Shown: positions 42,969-53,666 of the stretch, in pieces
Position numbering within the stretch: the first letter of the stretch is position 1
Layout of the letters: each line of letters starts with the position of its first letter
Assembly: GCA_019054805.1 (NCBI GenBank)
Contig: JAHQIY010000015.1
Span: 1,062,001-1,126,000 of the forward strand
DNA length: 64,000 nt
Direction: 5' to 3'
Source of the DNA: Brachionus manjavacas
Taxonomy: Eukaryota > Rotifera > Eurotatoria > Ploima > Brachionidae
Made by a program: the position numbers and the translations under genes
Notes under the pieces: model-generated
What the model was told of the DNA's origin: nothing
Seen by the model: the letters and a program-made list of their open reading frames with translations, nothing else
Database searches by the model: none

Positions 42969-44729
42969 ATGATATTTAATAAACTTTTTTTAATATTTTT
43001 GCTTAGGTGCTCTGGTTTCTTAAGCTCCGATGAATTCCGAACTGAATTCGTCCAAATGCGAGATGGAAAAAAGCTTGCAGTCGATTTTTATCGATCTACG
43101 ACAATTGAAAAATTACCAGCAATTTTAGAGATGACTCCTTATGGAAGAAATTTAGGTTTTACATTTCGTGGTGAAAGCGAGTTTTGGTATCGAAATGGAT
43201 ACATTTTTGTGATAGCTGATACGCGTGGCACTGGTGATTCAGAAGGCGATTTCGAATTTTTTTCACAAGACGGTGATGATGGATTCGATTTAATCGAATG
43301 GATTGGAAAACAGCCGTGGTCGAACGGAAAAGTGGCAATGCGAGGCTCTTCTTATTCAGGCACCAATCAATGGTATGTTGCAGCCAGAAAACCAAAAAAT
43401 CTTTATTGCATAAATCCAAGTGCCACTCTAGGAAGACCTTTAGATCTTCCCCCTTACAACAATGCATTTTCTCTTAGCTGGGCTTTCGGGTGGATCGCCA
43501 AAAGCGCCAATTTGCCCAACAATTCAATGAAATGGATTAATCCCGACCCTTCTCAATGGCTCAAGCATCGGCCTTTGTACACTCTTGACGAATTTGTAAC
43601 CGGCAGAGTTCTACCTTTGTACCGAAAATTTCTACAACACCCGACCATAGATTCATTTTGGGATCTACTAGTTCTAAAACCAGCAAATTATTCTCAAATT
43701 GATATACCTTCTCTATCTTTTACAGGTTGGTTTGATGGAACCATGTATGGAACCATTATGCATTTCAGAGACATCAGCAACTACAGTCCGAGGAAAAATG
43801 ATCATTTTCTGATAGTCGGGCCTTATGGTCACGGAAATGCTCCTGATGGTGGACTAGACTTTCAAACTGGAAAACCAATAAAGCATATAGGGGATTTAAT
43901 TTTGGAGGATAATGCATTTTTACCCGGGTTGAATATGACCAAAGAATTTTATGACTGGTGCCTAAAAGATACACCCAAACCCAGTTGGAAACCAGCAAAA
44001 GTCTACATAACAGGTTCTAATAGATGGCTAGAAGGCTCTCACTTTTTAACAGATAATTTAGAAGATAAATATTTGTATTTGAAAAGTAGCAATGGTGCCG
44101 CTAGCATAAAAGGTGACGGTGAACTTGGTTTAGATTGTCCCCAAAATGGAAGTGATTCTTTTGAATATAACCCAGATGAGCCAGTCAAGAGTGATCTATC
44201 AAAGAATGTTGTCTACCCCGTAGATATGAATTTTTATCTGAATAGAAGTGATTTTTTGGTCTATACAAGTGAAGTGGTTAAACAAGCTTTTACAATATTT
44301 GGTGATGTAAAACTAGAATTGACATTTTCATCAAATGTGAGGGATACAGATTTTGTGGCGTTTTTGATGGATGTTGACGAAAACGAGCGTTCTATTAAAC
44401 TTGGCTCTAGGGGCACATTTCAATTGAGAACAAGATACAGATATGGATTTGACAAAGAAGTTTTGATGGAACCGAATCAAATTTACAATTTGACAATTGA
44501 TATGCACGAAATGGGACATACATTTTTGCCAGGTCATAGAGTAAGATTGGCAATTACTAGCAGTTTTTATCCGATTATCAGTGCCAATTTGAATACTGGA
44601 AACAAATTAGCGTTTGACATGGGTCCAGCAATCAAGAGCACTCAAACAATATATTACGGTTTGCCTTCAAATGGAATGACTTCTCGAATACATTTTAAAA
44701 GCAATGATTTGAATAAGAATTGTTTTTAG
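42969..44729 (+). CDS. CocE/NonD-family alpha/beta hydrolase (X-Pro dipeptidyl-peptidase S15-like), secreted
   Basis: A 586-aa intronless ORF. The first 16 or so residues (MIFNKLFLIFLLRCSG) are a signal peptide. Seen: the N-terminal strand FVQMRDGKKLAVDFYRS; EMTPYGR; ADTRGTGDSEGDF; the nucleophile elbow RGSSYSGTNQW with candidate Ser128; an inserted helical cap; TGWFDGTMYG with candidate Asp256; GPYGHG with candidate His288; then a C-terminal jelly-roll domain of about 200 residues (VKLELTFSSNVRDTDFVAFL..., GHRVRLAITSSFYPII). This is the standard CocE layout: esterase or X-Pro peptidase activity on acyl or peptide substrates. The family is mainly bacterial. The lack of introns among intron-bearing neighbours supports an origin by horizontal transfer, but that is inference. 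The substrate is unknown. A 3' fragment is duplicated at 30258-30740. Confidence 0.88.
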   Translation: MIFNKLFLIFLLRCSGFLSSDEFRTEFVQMRDGKKLAVDFYRSTTIEKLPAILEMTPYGRNLGFTFRGESEFWYRNGYIFVIADTRGTGDSEGDFEFFSQDGDDGFDLIEWIGKQPWSNGKVAMRGSSYSGTNQWYVAARKPKNLYCINPSATLGRPLDLPPYNNAFSLSWAFGWIAKSANLPNNSMKWINPDPSQWLKHRPLYTLDEFVTGRVLPLYRKFLQHPTIDSFWDLLVLKPANYSQIDIPSLSFTGWFDGTMYGTIMHFRDISNYSPRKNDHFLIVGPYGHGNAPDGGLDFQTGKPIKHIGDLILEDNAFLPGLNMTKEFYDWCLKDTPKPSWKPAKVYITGSNRWLEGSHFLTDNLEDKYLYLKSSNGAASIKGDGELGLDCPQNGSDSFEYNPDEPVKSDLSKNVVYPVDMNFYLNRSDFLVYTSEVVKQAFTIFGDVKLELTFSSNVRDTDFVAFLMDVDENERSIKLGSRGTFQLRTRYRYGFDKEVLMEPNQIYNLTIDMHEMGHTFLPGHRVRLAITSSFYPIISANLNTGNKLAFDMGPAIKSTQTIYYGLPSNGMTSRIHFKSNDLNKNCF

Positions 44730-45381
44730 AGAAAAGTTTTATTAACATTTGGTTTTGAACAAATTTTTATCTTTAATGAGCCTACTTAGAGGAATAATAT
44801 TTTATTGAAATAAAATTTTCTATAAATTAGCAGTGAGAAAAATTTACCTTTTTGACCCAAGGTTTTAACTCACATATTTAGTAAGATGGTTTAATTGAAG
44901 GCAAATATGAGGTTAATAAATTTAGCTCAATTGTTCTATTTTTTTGTCAGCTTTGTCGGCTGAAATTAACGACGCTACCGCTTTACCCCAATTTTTCATC
45001 GCTTAACCCTGGTTTTAAGTTTTCTTTTTTTAAATAACATTCTAAAGATTATTCTTTATTTAAAGGGCATACAAGGTTGCCAATTATGAATTTAAAAATT
45101 TAAAATTTCTTTGAATTTCACCCTCTCAGACAAAATGAATTTTCTAAATTTCATTCTCTTGATTGAATAAGTTACTGAAAATAAAACGAAATTCTACTAC
45201 AGAATGCGCTTGAGTTCTAGAATATTGATAATGAATATCGGTAGAAAACTTATTCTTCAAAAATTGTCAAACTTTTTACATTTAAGTTTTACACCATCTA
45301 TTAGTAAATATATTTAAAAATATTATTTAAAAACACAAAAGTTAAAATTTTGTCTTGAAAATTTCATGTATTTAAAATTAA
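44730..45381. other. 3' flank of the CocE-like gene (source of the duplication)
   Basis: Non-coding DNA repeated in inverse orientation at 29608-30257. No other feature. Confidence 0.7.
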
Positions 45382-45515
45382 AAAAACTACTTCTCTGCTT
45401 TGATACGATCAAAGATCTAAAAAGACCAAAGCTCCATCAATGCATTCTTCACTGAAGTAGTTGAAGATTTAAAATTAAATGGTACATACTTTTTTAATAA
45501 AGTATTAAGTTTATT
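45382..45515 (-). ncRNA. Structured small-RNA element, copy A11
   Basis: Stem strands at 45385-45393 and 45454-45462, donor-like GTATGT (minus) at 45489-45484. It carries the GAGCTTT variant shared with A5. Confidence 0.6.
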
Positions 45516-46208
45516 AATTTAATTTTGAATCATTTTTAACGTCTATTTATACATAATATCAAACGTGGTATTTAAGGTTTTTCAAATTAACTTTTTTTTA
45601 ATTTTTAAAATATTTAATTTTTTTACAATTTAAAATAAAATATTTGTTCAAAAACGACATCTTTTAGAATTTTTTCTTTTAAAAATTATTCGTAAAAAAA
45701 TAGTTTGAAAGCCAAGGCCAATATTTATCAGAACAAAATATTTAAATTAAAAAATATTAAAAATAATATTATAATAATATTTATAATTATTTAATTTGCA
45801 TCTCCCATACAAATTCAAAATAAGGTAATAAATGAAAAGATCGGGAGAATTATTTTTTAAATTAAAAATCTCAAAGTAAACTTAATCATAAATGAGTAAA
45901 TTATTTTTAAAACTATTATTATAATTATTATCTTTTAACTTTTTCCGATTTAATAAAACTTCTCTTTAATATTCTAATTATTTTTCCTATTATTCTTTTT
46001 TAAATTTATCTGAAATAAATATTTAAATAAAATTTGAATAAAAAAAAATTCATCAGTTCATTGTTTTTGAAAATATATCAAAAATTAAATTTTAATTGAA
46101 CAATTCTTGTTTTTTTATAAAAATATATTGAAAATAAAATCTTTAAATCATTTTTAAATGAAAATGGACTAAAATTAAATAAATTTGTCTAAAAAAGAAA
46201 GTTTAAAT
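45516..46208. other. Spacer between A11 and the 5S triplet
   Basis: Begins with the shared small-RNA upstream block. Around 46003-46075 it matches the inverse of 29150-29230, so the duplication extends through here with gaps. No gene is recognised. Confidence 0.5.
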
Positions 46209-46326
46209 GCCTAGGACCATATCACGTTGAATTCACCGGTTCTCGTCCGATCTCCGAAGTTAAGCAACGTCGAGCCCGGTTAGTACTTGGATGGGTGACC
46301 GCCTGGGAATACCGGGTGTTCTAGGC
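46209..46326 (+). rRNA. 5S rRNA copy 15 (two substitutions)
   Basis: Full length, with GAATTCACC for GAATACACC and GATCTCCG for GATCACCG. First of a 279-bp tandem triplet. Confidence 0.95.
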
Positions 46327-46487
46327 TTTCTTTTTCAAGTGCTTTTTGAAAATATTTAAAAAATTAAATTTTAATTGAACAGTTCTTGTTTTTTTATAAA
46401 AATATATTGAAAATAAAATCTTTAAATCATTTTTAAATGAAAATGGACTAAAATTAAATAAATTTGTCTAAAAAAGAAAGTTTAAAT

Positions 46488-46605
46488 GCCTAGGACCATA
46501 TCACGTTGAATACACCGGTTCTCGTCCGATCACCGAAGTTAAGCAACGTCGAGCCCGGTTAGTACTTGGATGGGTGACCGCCTGGGAATACCGGGTGTTC
46601 TAGGC
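46488..46605 (+). rRNA. 5S rRNA copy 16
   Basis: Full-length consensus copy, 279 bp after copy 15. The spacer is almost identical to that after copy 15. Confidence 0.97.
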
Positions 46606-46765
46606 TTTCTTTTTTCAAGTGCTTTTTGAAAATATTTAAAAAATTAAATTTTAATTGAACAGTTCTTGTTTTTTTATAAAAATATATTGAAAATAAAATC
46701 TTTAAATCATTTTTAAATGAAAATGGACTAAAATTAAATAAATTTGTCTAAAAGAAAGTTTAAAT

Positions 46766-46883
46766 GCCTAGGACCATATCACGTTGAATACACCGGTTCT
46801 CGTCCGATCACCGAAGTTAAGCAACGTCGAGCCCGGTTAGTACTTGGATGGGTGACCGCCTGGGAATACCGGGTGTTCTAGGT
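46766..46883 (+). rRNA. 5S rRNA copy 17
   Basis: Full length except that the end reads CTAGGTCTTATT instead of CTAGGCTTTCTT. The last base of the terminal stem is changed and the T-run downstream is interrupted. Last member of the triplet. Confidence 0.93.
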
Positions 46884-47388
46884 CTTATTTTTTTCCATAA
46901 ATTACAGTTTTAAATTTTTCTTTTAACGAAAAAAATATGTTCAAGTTTTGTTGATCAATTTTTTATTATATTTAAATGAATTCTTATTCAATTATTTTTA
47001 TTTTCAAATTTAATAGACTTTAACATATTAAACATCTTTTTATTCAGCAATAAAAACTGAACAATTTGTTTTTTTTTTTAATATAATTTACAAATTTAAT
47101 TTTAAATAATTTTAAATGAATTAAAATAACAACCATAGACCATAACTGAACATCACAACAAATTGTTAAAATTTTAGAAACTAGTCTAAAAAAATAGTTA
47201 AAATATTACCATATAAGTTTTTTGGAGGTAGATTTGTTTCGTTTAAATAAAAAAAAATCACAAAACGGACTAATAAACTGAAGACATTTTTTAAACAATG
47301 AGGTCCTTAATAAAGACAAATTCAGTGCACTCTTTTAAGTCCGAACAGTTCGTGATCTTTAAAAGTGTGCTAAATTTAAAAGAAAAAA
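46884..47388. other. Between the 5S triplet and the KDM7 3' end
   Basis: The part at 47030-47350 is the source of the inverted segment at 30741-31085. It contains the KDM7 3' flank. Confidence 0.6.
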
Positions 47389-50300
47389 TTAAATATTTAT
47401 TATTCGATTTAATTTGAGGAGTTTTCCAAGGCGCTGTTTAGTTGTCGCATGTCCCTTCTTGTTTTTTTGCTTTGTGCCAATCGCCGAAGGAGTCAGACCA
47501 GTTGTTTTCTTGTCATTTTGGTCCTTATCTTCGCTGGCCATTTTTTCTTTCCTCAATTGTTTCTTTTTAAGTTTATTACTTAGTTTGAGATTATTTTTAA
47601 CCTTAAGTTTAAAATCTTCATCATTATCATCTGCCTCGTCCTCAGCATTAAAATAGTCCTCATCTTTGTCATCATTTTCCTGATTTGTAGGCGATTCGCC
47701 TTTCGGAGCTAAATAATGAGCCGCAAAGGGCTTAATTTTTCTTTTTCTTGACGATTTTTGCTCACCACCAACTTTTACTGAACTAGCATCACCAATGTTT
47801 GGATACACATAGTCACCATCAATTACATTTCCGCTCTCATCTTCACTGCCCATTTGCTCATCATTTTCGGATGATTTCAATTTAATCTTAAGTTTAATCG
47901 GAGCCGGCTCGGCCAAATCATCTACTTTTATGCCATCAGTTATATTTGTGTAATTCAGCACTTCTTTCTGGGATTTTTCTGCGGACATTTTTTTCTTGTA
48001 CAAGCCTTGGCTCTTTAGCAACAACTTTAAAAACAAAAATCATTAGAATAAGATACAGAATAGTCAACTTAATTTAAACCTCTGATTTGTTCAGTTCTTT
48101 GTTCATTATTTTTACCAATTTATCGCAGTTTATTTTCTTTGGAATTTCATAATCATGAGTTTCGTAATACTTGAAAAAAAATATTGTTAGAAAATTTTAT
48201 TAACAATTTGATTTATTTAGGAAATAATTTGTGCAGCAATAAATCTAGTTTGAAAAATTGTCTAAATTTTAGTTTAAGAAATTGGTTCGAAAAAAAGTTG
48301 GCCTAGTATCTAGCAAGGATTAAATTAGACAAAAATTATGAATCGGGTTAGCAAAATAAATGTGCTGGACAGCGTGAGGGCCAAATGTTCTTTTGCGTGC
48401 AGCTTCGACCTCGAGTCAAATGGTTCACCGCGTTTAAACATAATTAAAAGTCTATAACTCGAGTTGGTTTAAAGGTAATTTTTTTTAATTATCTCTTAGT
48501 AAATTATATTTTTATCTTTTAAGCCAAAATAAATTTTTAACTATTCTAGCTTGAATTTGGTATTTAGATCATCTAGACCAGCTTAGGTAGTAATCATACA
48601 ATCACTCACTCGCTCGCTTGGTCTTTTAAGAGGTAAATTGTGCGACTAAATTTTTTTCATGATTTTAGATAATAAATTTACCAATACATTATTTTGATAA
48701 TTATAAATTCTTTTATTTTTGATTTTTAAAAAATTCTAATTCAGATTTTAGGATTTTAGGCTTTGATAGGCTTTTTTATTTTGACTAAAATGGTTTGGTA
48801 ATTGATCAGAAATCGATCTTAGTCTATTCTTTCAGTCGATTGACCGGTTTGCTTTGTTAAAACCTTTTTATTTAACATTTAAAAAAATAAATAAAGTAAA
48901 GATAAAATAGAATAAAAAAATTAGAATTTAATTGGTATTAATATTTAAACAAAATTTAACTTGAATCATGAATAAACATAGAAGGCTTCAAATAATGATT
49001 GATTTGAATTTAAAGAAATTTTCTTTAATTTAGTTGACTTTTTTGTAAATCGTAAGACGATTCAAGACACTGACTTGTGACATTTTTGAAAAAAATCTTT
49101 TAAAATAGATCTTATTTGGATAAATTTTCGAGTTTATATTTGTTGAGATACTTCAAGCTTTTAATTTTAGATAATTTTGATATAGATGAGTCCCATTAAT
49201 CTTATTTTTTGGCATGTTTCCTGGCACATGCCAAAAAATAAGTTTAATTTGACTTATGCTTTTTGAACTTTTTGCATATTTAATAAAATAAACACCTAAA
49301 TTTTTGTTCTTTTTATACCTTTTCTTTTTAAAGACTTCGGATGCACTTAAAAAATTTAAAAAGTAAAAAAACTTTTTTTAAAAATAAATTTTGATCATTA
49401 ATTTCATTTTACTCAAATATTCTACTTAATTTGAAAATATCATTTAAAATAAAAAAAGCAAAATTCTTAAAATTGAACTTTTTTGACAATTAAGAGAATG
49501 GAAATTTTAAAGAAAATGCGAAAATATTAAATGCATTTAATTTATTTTTTTTTTAATTCAAAATAAAAAACTATTTAAATTTCATTGTATTTTATCGAGA
49601 AAAGGTACACTCTCAATAAATTCAAGTTTCTGAAATTATTTATTTTAAATAAGTCTGAAAAAATTTTCTAAATCAATTGCTTAAAGTCTTGATTTTTTAG
49701 CCATCTTTTTCATTTTTATCTTTATGATGCTATCCTTTAATAACCTAGTTTTGTTCTAATTTTATTTAATTTAAATAAAACTTAATTTTTGCATGCTAAT
49801 TAAGTAAGCAAAAACTTTTGATTTTAAGAAATCAAATCTAGAATTATCTAGATGTTGGTGATTAATTTTCTAACGATTATAAAAGGCAAACTAACGAGTT
49901 TCTTTTTTTAATAATAAATTCGAAAAAACAATATTTTTAGTAATAAATAATTTTTCAAAATGGAAAGGAATTAAAACAAGCCAAATAAATTTATTGACAT
50001 TTAGATGATTTTTTTCTTTTTTTAATCAAAAAGGAACATTCTTCTGATTTCTATCGCAAATTTTTTAAACTTCAGTCCAATTTCCATGTATGCCATAGAA
50101 ATTAGTAAATTTATGCCGCATTCAAATAGTAATACTTTAAGATGATAAAAAATTATGAATCATTCTTTGAATGGTAAGAAAACATAAAAAAACAAGTAAT
50201 TTTTTGACTTAATTAAAAACAATGCTTTTTTATCAGAAAGTAGTAAAAAAATCAATTTACGTCTTTAGATGTTATCCATTTTCTGATTGTATTGCTCAAA

Positions 50301-53300
50301 TACTTTAAATTTTTGTGAAGTTTTGAATCAATGCATTCTTTTTTGGAATTTTTCTCCTTCAATATTTGGGTGAAAAATTTGGCTGCGTACCATTGCAAAG
50401 TCTCAAATGCAGGGAAGCGATATTTTTCAGGTGTTTTAAGCCGAGTTTCTAATTCATAAATCCTAAAATGTAAAATTTTAAAATGTTAATGTTTAATAAA
50501 TTTTTTTTCTACTTTAATTGTAAAGTGATGCTATGTGAATGCAAAAAATTTCCACCAAAGACCAAAGAGTCGCTCGGTGTGTACACTGCATGTATCCAAC
50601 CACTCGGCAGTAGAATGGTATTCCCAGCCTTGAGCTCAAATTGGTAGCAATTTTTGACCCTATCTCCGAAAAATATTTCACTTTGATTTTTGAGTGTGTT
50701 CCATTGTTCGTAGAGCTTTAAATTTTCATCACTAGGCTCGATGAGATAAAATATTTTGTCACCCTTTACAACATGGTACCAAACAGACGAGCCACCAAAA
50801 TCTACATGAAAATCAGTATAGGAGCGACCAGCGCTTATCAAACAATATTTTTGAACTTCTGGTTTAATTATATGGTTTGTCTTGGACGCATTAAGACTGT
50901 CCTGTTCGTCGCCAGACCACACTCCATTAGATACCCAGCTAAGCTCTTCGACTATTTTCGGAGCAGTTATGTTTTCTGTCAGCTTTGTCTTGGATATTTC
51001 AAAACTAATTAGGTTATAAATTTTTTCTCGAGGCTCTGTTCTGAAATAGCTGTTTAGCTCTGTAATACTCATTTGGTACACTTCCTGACGCTCAACGTCA
51101 ATTACGTCAATTGAATAATCTCCACCTTGAAAAATTTTTTTTCAGATAAAATTTATTTTTGAAATGGAGTTGGTGTAATTCAAAAACCGACTAGTTGATT
51201 TAAATTTTTATTAAAATGAATTAAACTTTGAAAATAAAAAATTAAGGCCATGTTTATTCATCTGTTCTTATCTGTATTCTTTTATGTTCGAGTATGATCT
51301 GATGTAATATCACTAGATTATATCATCGCAAAGTTTAAAAATTTTTCAATTTCAAACTTATTTTTTTATTTAAATTTATATTTATTAAATATCAGAGAAC
51401 ATATTGATGATAAAAAAGTTTAAAAAAAATTAGTCGGTTTTTAAGTCTTTACCTACTCTAAATAAAAAACATTATTCTAAAAATTCCCCCTACCAACAAT
51501 ATTTTCAATTTTGGAAAGATCGATTTCATCACTAGAAGGCATAGTGAAGCCCAGAGTCGACTTGTCCTCGATCAGAATGGGAGTCTCAAATTTATTTTTT
51601 TCAAAATATTCGTTGGTCAAAATTTCACCAGAGTGAATTTTTTTAACTATTCCATTTTCAAAAGCACTTGGTTTGAAGAGAAAAATGATAATTTTTTAAA
51701 TTAAATTTTACTTTTATTTTTAGATTTGAACAACATTGTTCCGCTTTTTGTTTTTTACACAATAATTTACGCAAAATATTGACATTTTAGCTTATTTTGA
51801 GCGTTAATTTAAGATTTTTACTTTATTTTATGTAAGTTGTTGCAAAAGAAAAAATGTCAAATACATAAAAGAATTTCCGTTTTGTTTATTAAAAGAAGAT
51901 TTGTTTGTAATTCGCAAATTTTACAAATGAAATAAAAAAATTTACCAAAATTTTAATAAAAAAAGGTTTTAATTCTTTCAAGCACTTGGTCAATTTTACT
52001 TCCCAAGAAATGAGTGTGTTATCTTAAAGAATTAAAGCTTTTCATTCAAAAGTAAGTTGAAAATTTGTCATTTTACTAAAATTTATGTACATTAGTGCTT
52101 TGAAAATTTGCAAATTATAAAAAATCTTTATTGGAAACTTAGTCCTTCCTTTCAGCTTTCTTTCAACTGATTTTTGATACCACACAATGTAAAAAATAAA
52201 AAAAAATTTTTGAAAAAAGTTTGAGTTAAGATTTTAAATTTTTCTGTTATAAAAAATCACAATTTTCATAAATTTTCATGAAAAGAATTAAAAACTCATT
52301 ATGTAAAATTTAAATAAGAGAAAAAAAATTTTAACTATTTAAAATTTGTTTACTTTTGTAAATAAACCAAAATTTACTTTATTTTGCGAAAGTTGATGTA
52401 AAGGCAAAAATTTACAGAATTATTTCATTTGAAGAATTTTTTCATTTTTTGGTTTATTATTTTTAGTCGAATATGGAAATTTTATTCCGAGAAAGACTTA
52501 AAAAAAATTTCCTATATTTTAAACAAAAATGATGAGAATTTTTCAAAAATTCTGATTCTTTTGAACAGATTTGTTTTAAAAGCCCAAATTAAAGTCCAGG
52601 CTTTATTTTTTAATTTTTAAGTCCAAGTCAAGAGGAATAAAAATCCGGATTTAGCCTTGACTTGCGGTATGTGACTTTTAAACAACTCGGCCTATGACAA
52701 AAAAAACACTCTCCTTCTTTTTAATTAAATAATTTAACATTTTATTTTTTTAGTATTTAATTCCATTTTTCCAACATCTTCCGAGACTTTTGTCTTGACA
52801 GTCCCTTAATTTTTTTTTAATAAAGAATTAATATTCTTCTTTCGAAATTTTTTTTTCAAATTTGACATTTAAATAAAATTTACGCAAATTTTGAGAAAAT
52901 TTTTTTTTAATTTTTATTTTTAAAAAAATGATAAAATTCTTCAATTTTTAGGTATTTTTGTTTTTTACAGCGATTTATGTAAAATATTGTAGATTTACTT
53001 TATTTCACGTAAATTTTTGTAAATAACAGTCACTTTAGGTTAAGAAAAAAATAAATTAATTTTACCTTTGGAAGTTTTTTTTGAGCAGACTGTCGACAAA
53101 AAGCTGAGTTCCTGCTTGGACAGGCTTTTAAAATAGCAAATAAAAAATGTTGGTCAGCAAAAGATGAATGTACCTTTTTGGCGGCATTAGGGTCACTGTA
53201 GTCGTGTCGGTGATAATTAAGTCTTTTTTTGTCTAAAAAAAAGGTCTATTAAATAATCTCTGTGTAAAAAAAAAAGTTATCATTACAAATTATTTGTCTT

Positions 53301-53666
53301 TGCTCGTTTCTGCATGCAGAGCAAACATATGTCTCAATGTCGGCAATAAGCCTGGCGCTCAAATTGACACATCTAGACAAATATTGAAATTTAGAAGAGA
53401 GAAAAAATTGAATCAATTAAAAAAATCTTGTTTAATTACGGCAAGTGAAACCATTGTTCGCAAAAGTCACACTGGATCATGATCTCGCCCTCGTCACAGC
53501 TCTTTCGGTCACACAAGCAGTAGTTGGATTTTTGAGGGTTGTCAGGCGGGGTCTGGCTGTTCTGGTATGAGTCGACAAAGAGCTGATTGCATGGTGGAGA
53601 GAGCAGCGAATCTGGGGGCGACTCAATGCCAAGCTTCTTGCCTTCAATCAATTCATCTACACTCAT
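47389..53666 (-). CDS. KDM7: KDM7/PHF8-type histone lysine demethylase (PHD + JmjC), nine exons
   Basis: Exons on the minus strand: 53666-53440, 53372-53287, 53232-53174, 53124-53066, 51666-51494, 51125-50513, 50462-50261, 48169-48080, 48024-47389. Every junction keeps frame with GT/AG ends, giving 714 aa. The family removes H3K9me1/2, H3K27me2 or H4K20me1 in the nucleus using Fe(II) and 2-oxoglutarate. Seen: a PHD at about 47-100 (YCLCDRK...MIQCDFCEQWFHLPCV...YVCSAC), the KKRLNYHRHDYSD linker, and JmjC at about 200-400 with the metal triad H308-D310 (TDFHVDFGGSSVWYHV) and H380 (SGWIHAVYT), all intact; then GNFLHSHSITLQLKIYELET and the C-terminal RLGKLLKLNRI motif. The N-terminus ahead of the PHD is longer than in vertebrates and the last exon is acidic and Lys-rich. 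Introns 4 and 7 exceed 1.3 kb; the others are mostly short. The start is the first ATG; a 5' UTR exon may exist. Confidence 0.9.
52560..52690 (+). repeat. AAGTCC-type repeat in KDM7 intron 4
   Basis: Contains AAAGTCCAGGCTTTATTTTT, AAGTCCAAGTCAAGAGG and GACTTTTAAACAACTCGG. It resembles the fragments in the PHF20 intron (about 23917-23970). Confidence 0.4.

Noticed and set aside
44331..44537. 68-aa minus ORF also present at 30450-30656 (plus)
   Set aside because: Antisense shadow of the CocE C-terminal domain, duplicated along with it.
15531..46883. CRISPR-like regular repeats
   Set aside because: The repeated units are 5S rRNA genes and the DNA is eukaryotic.
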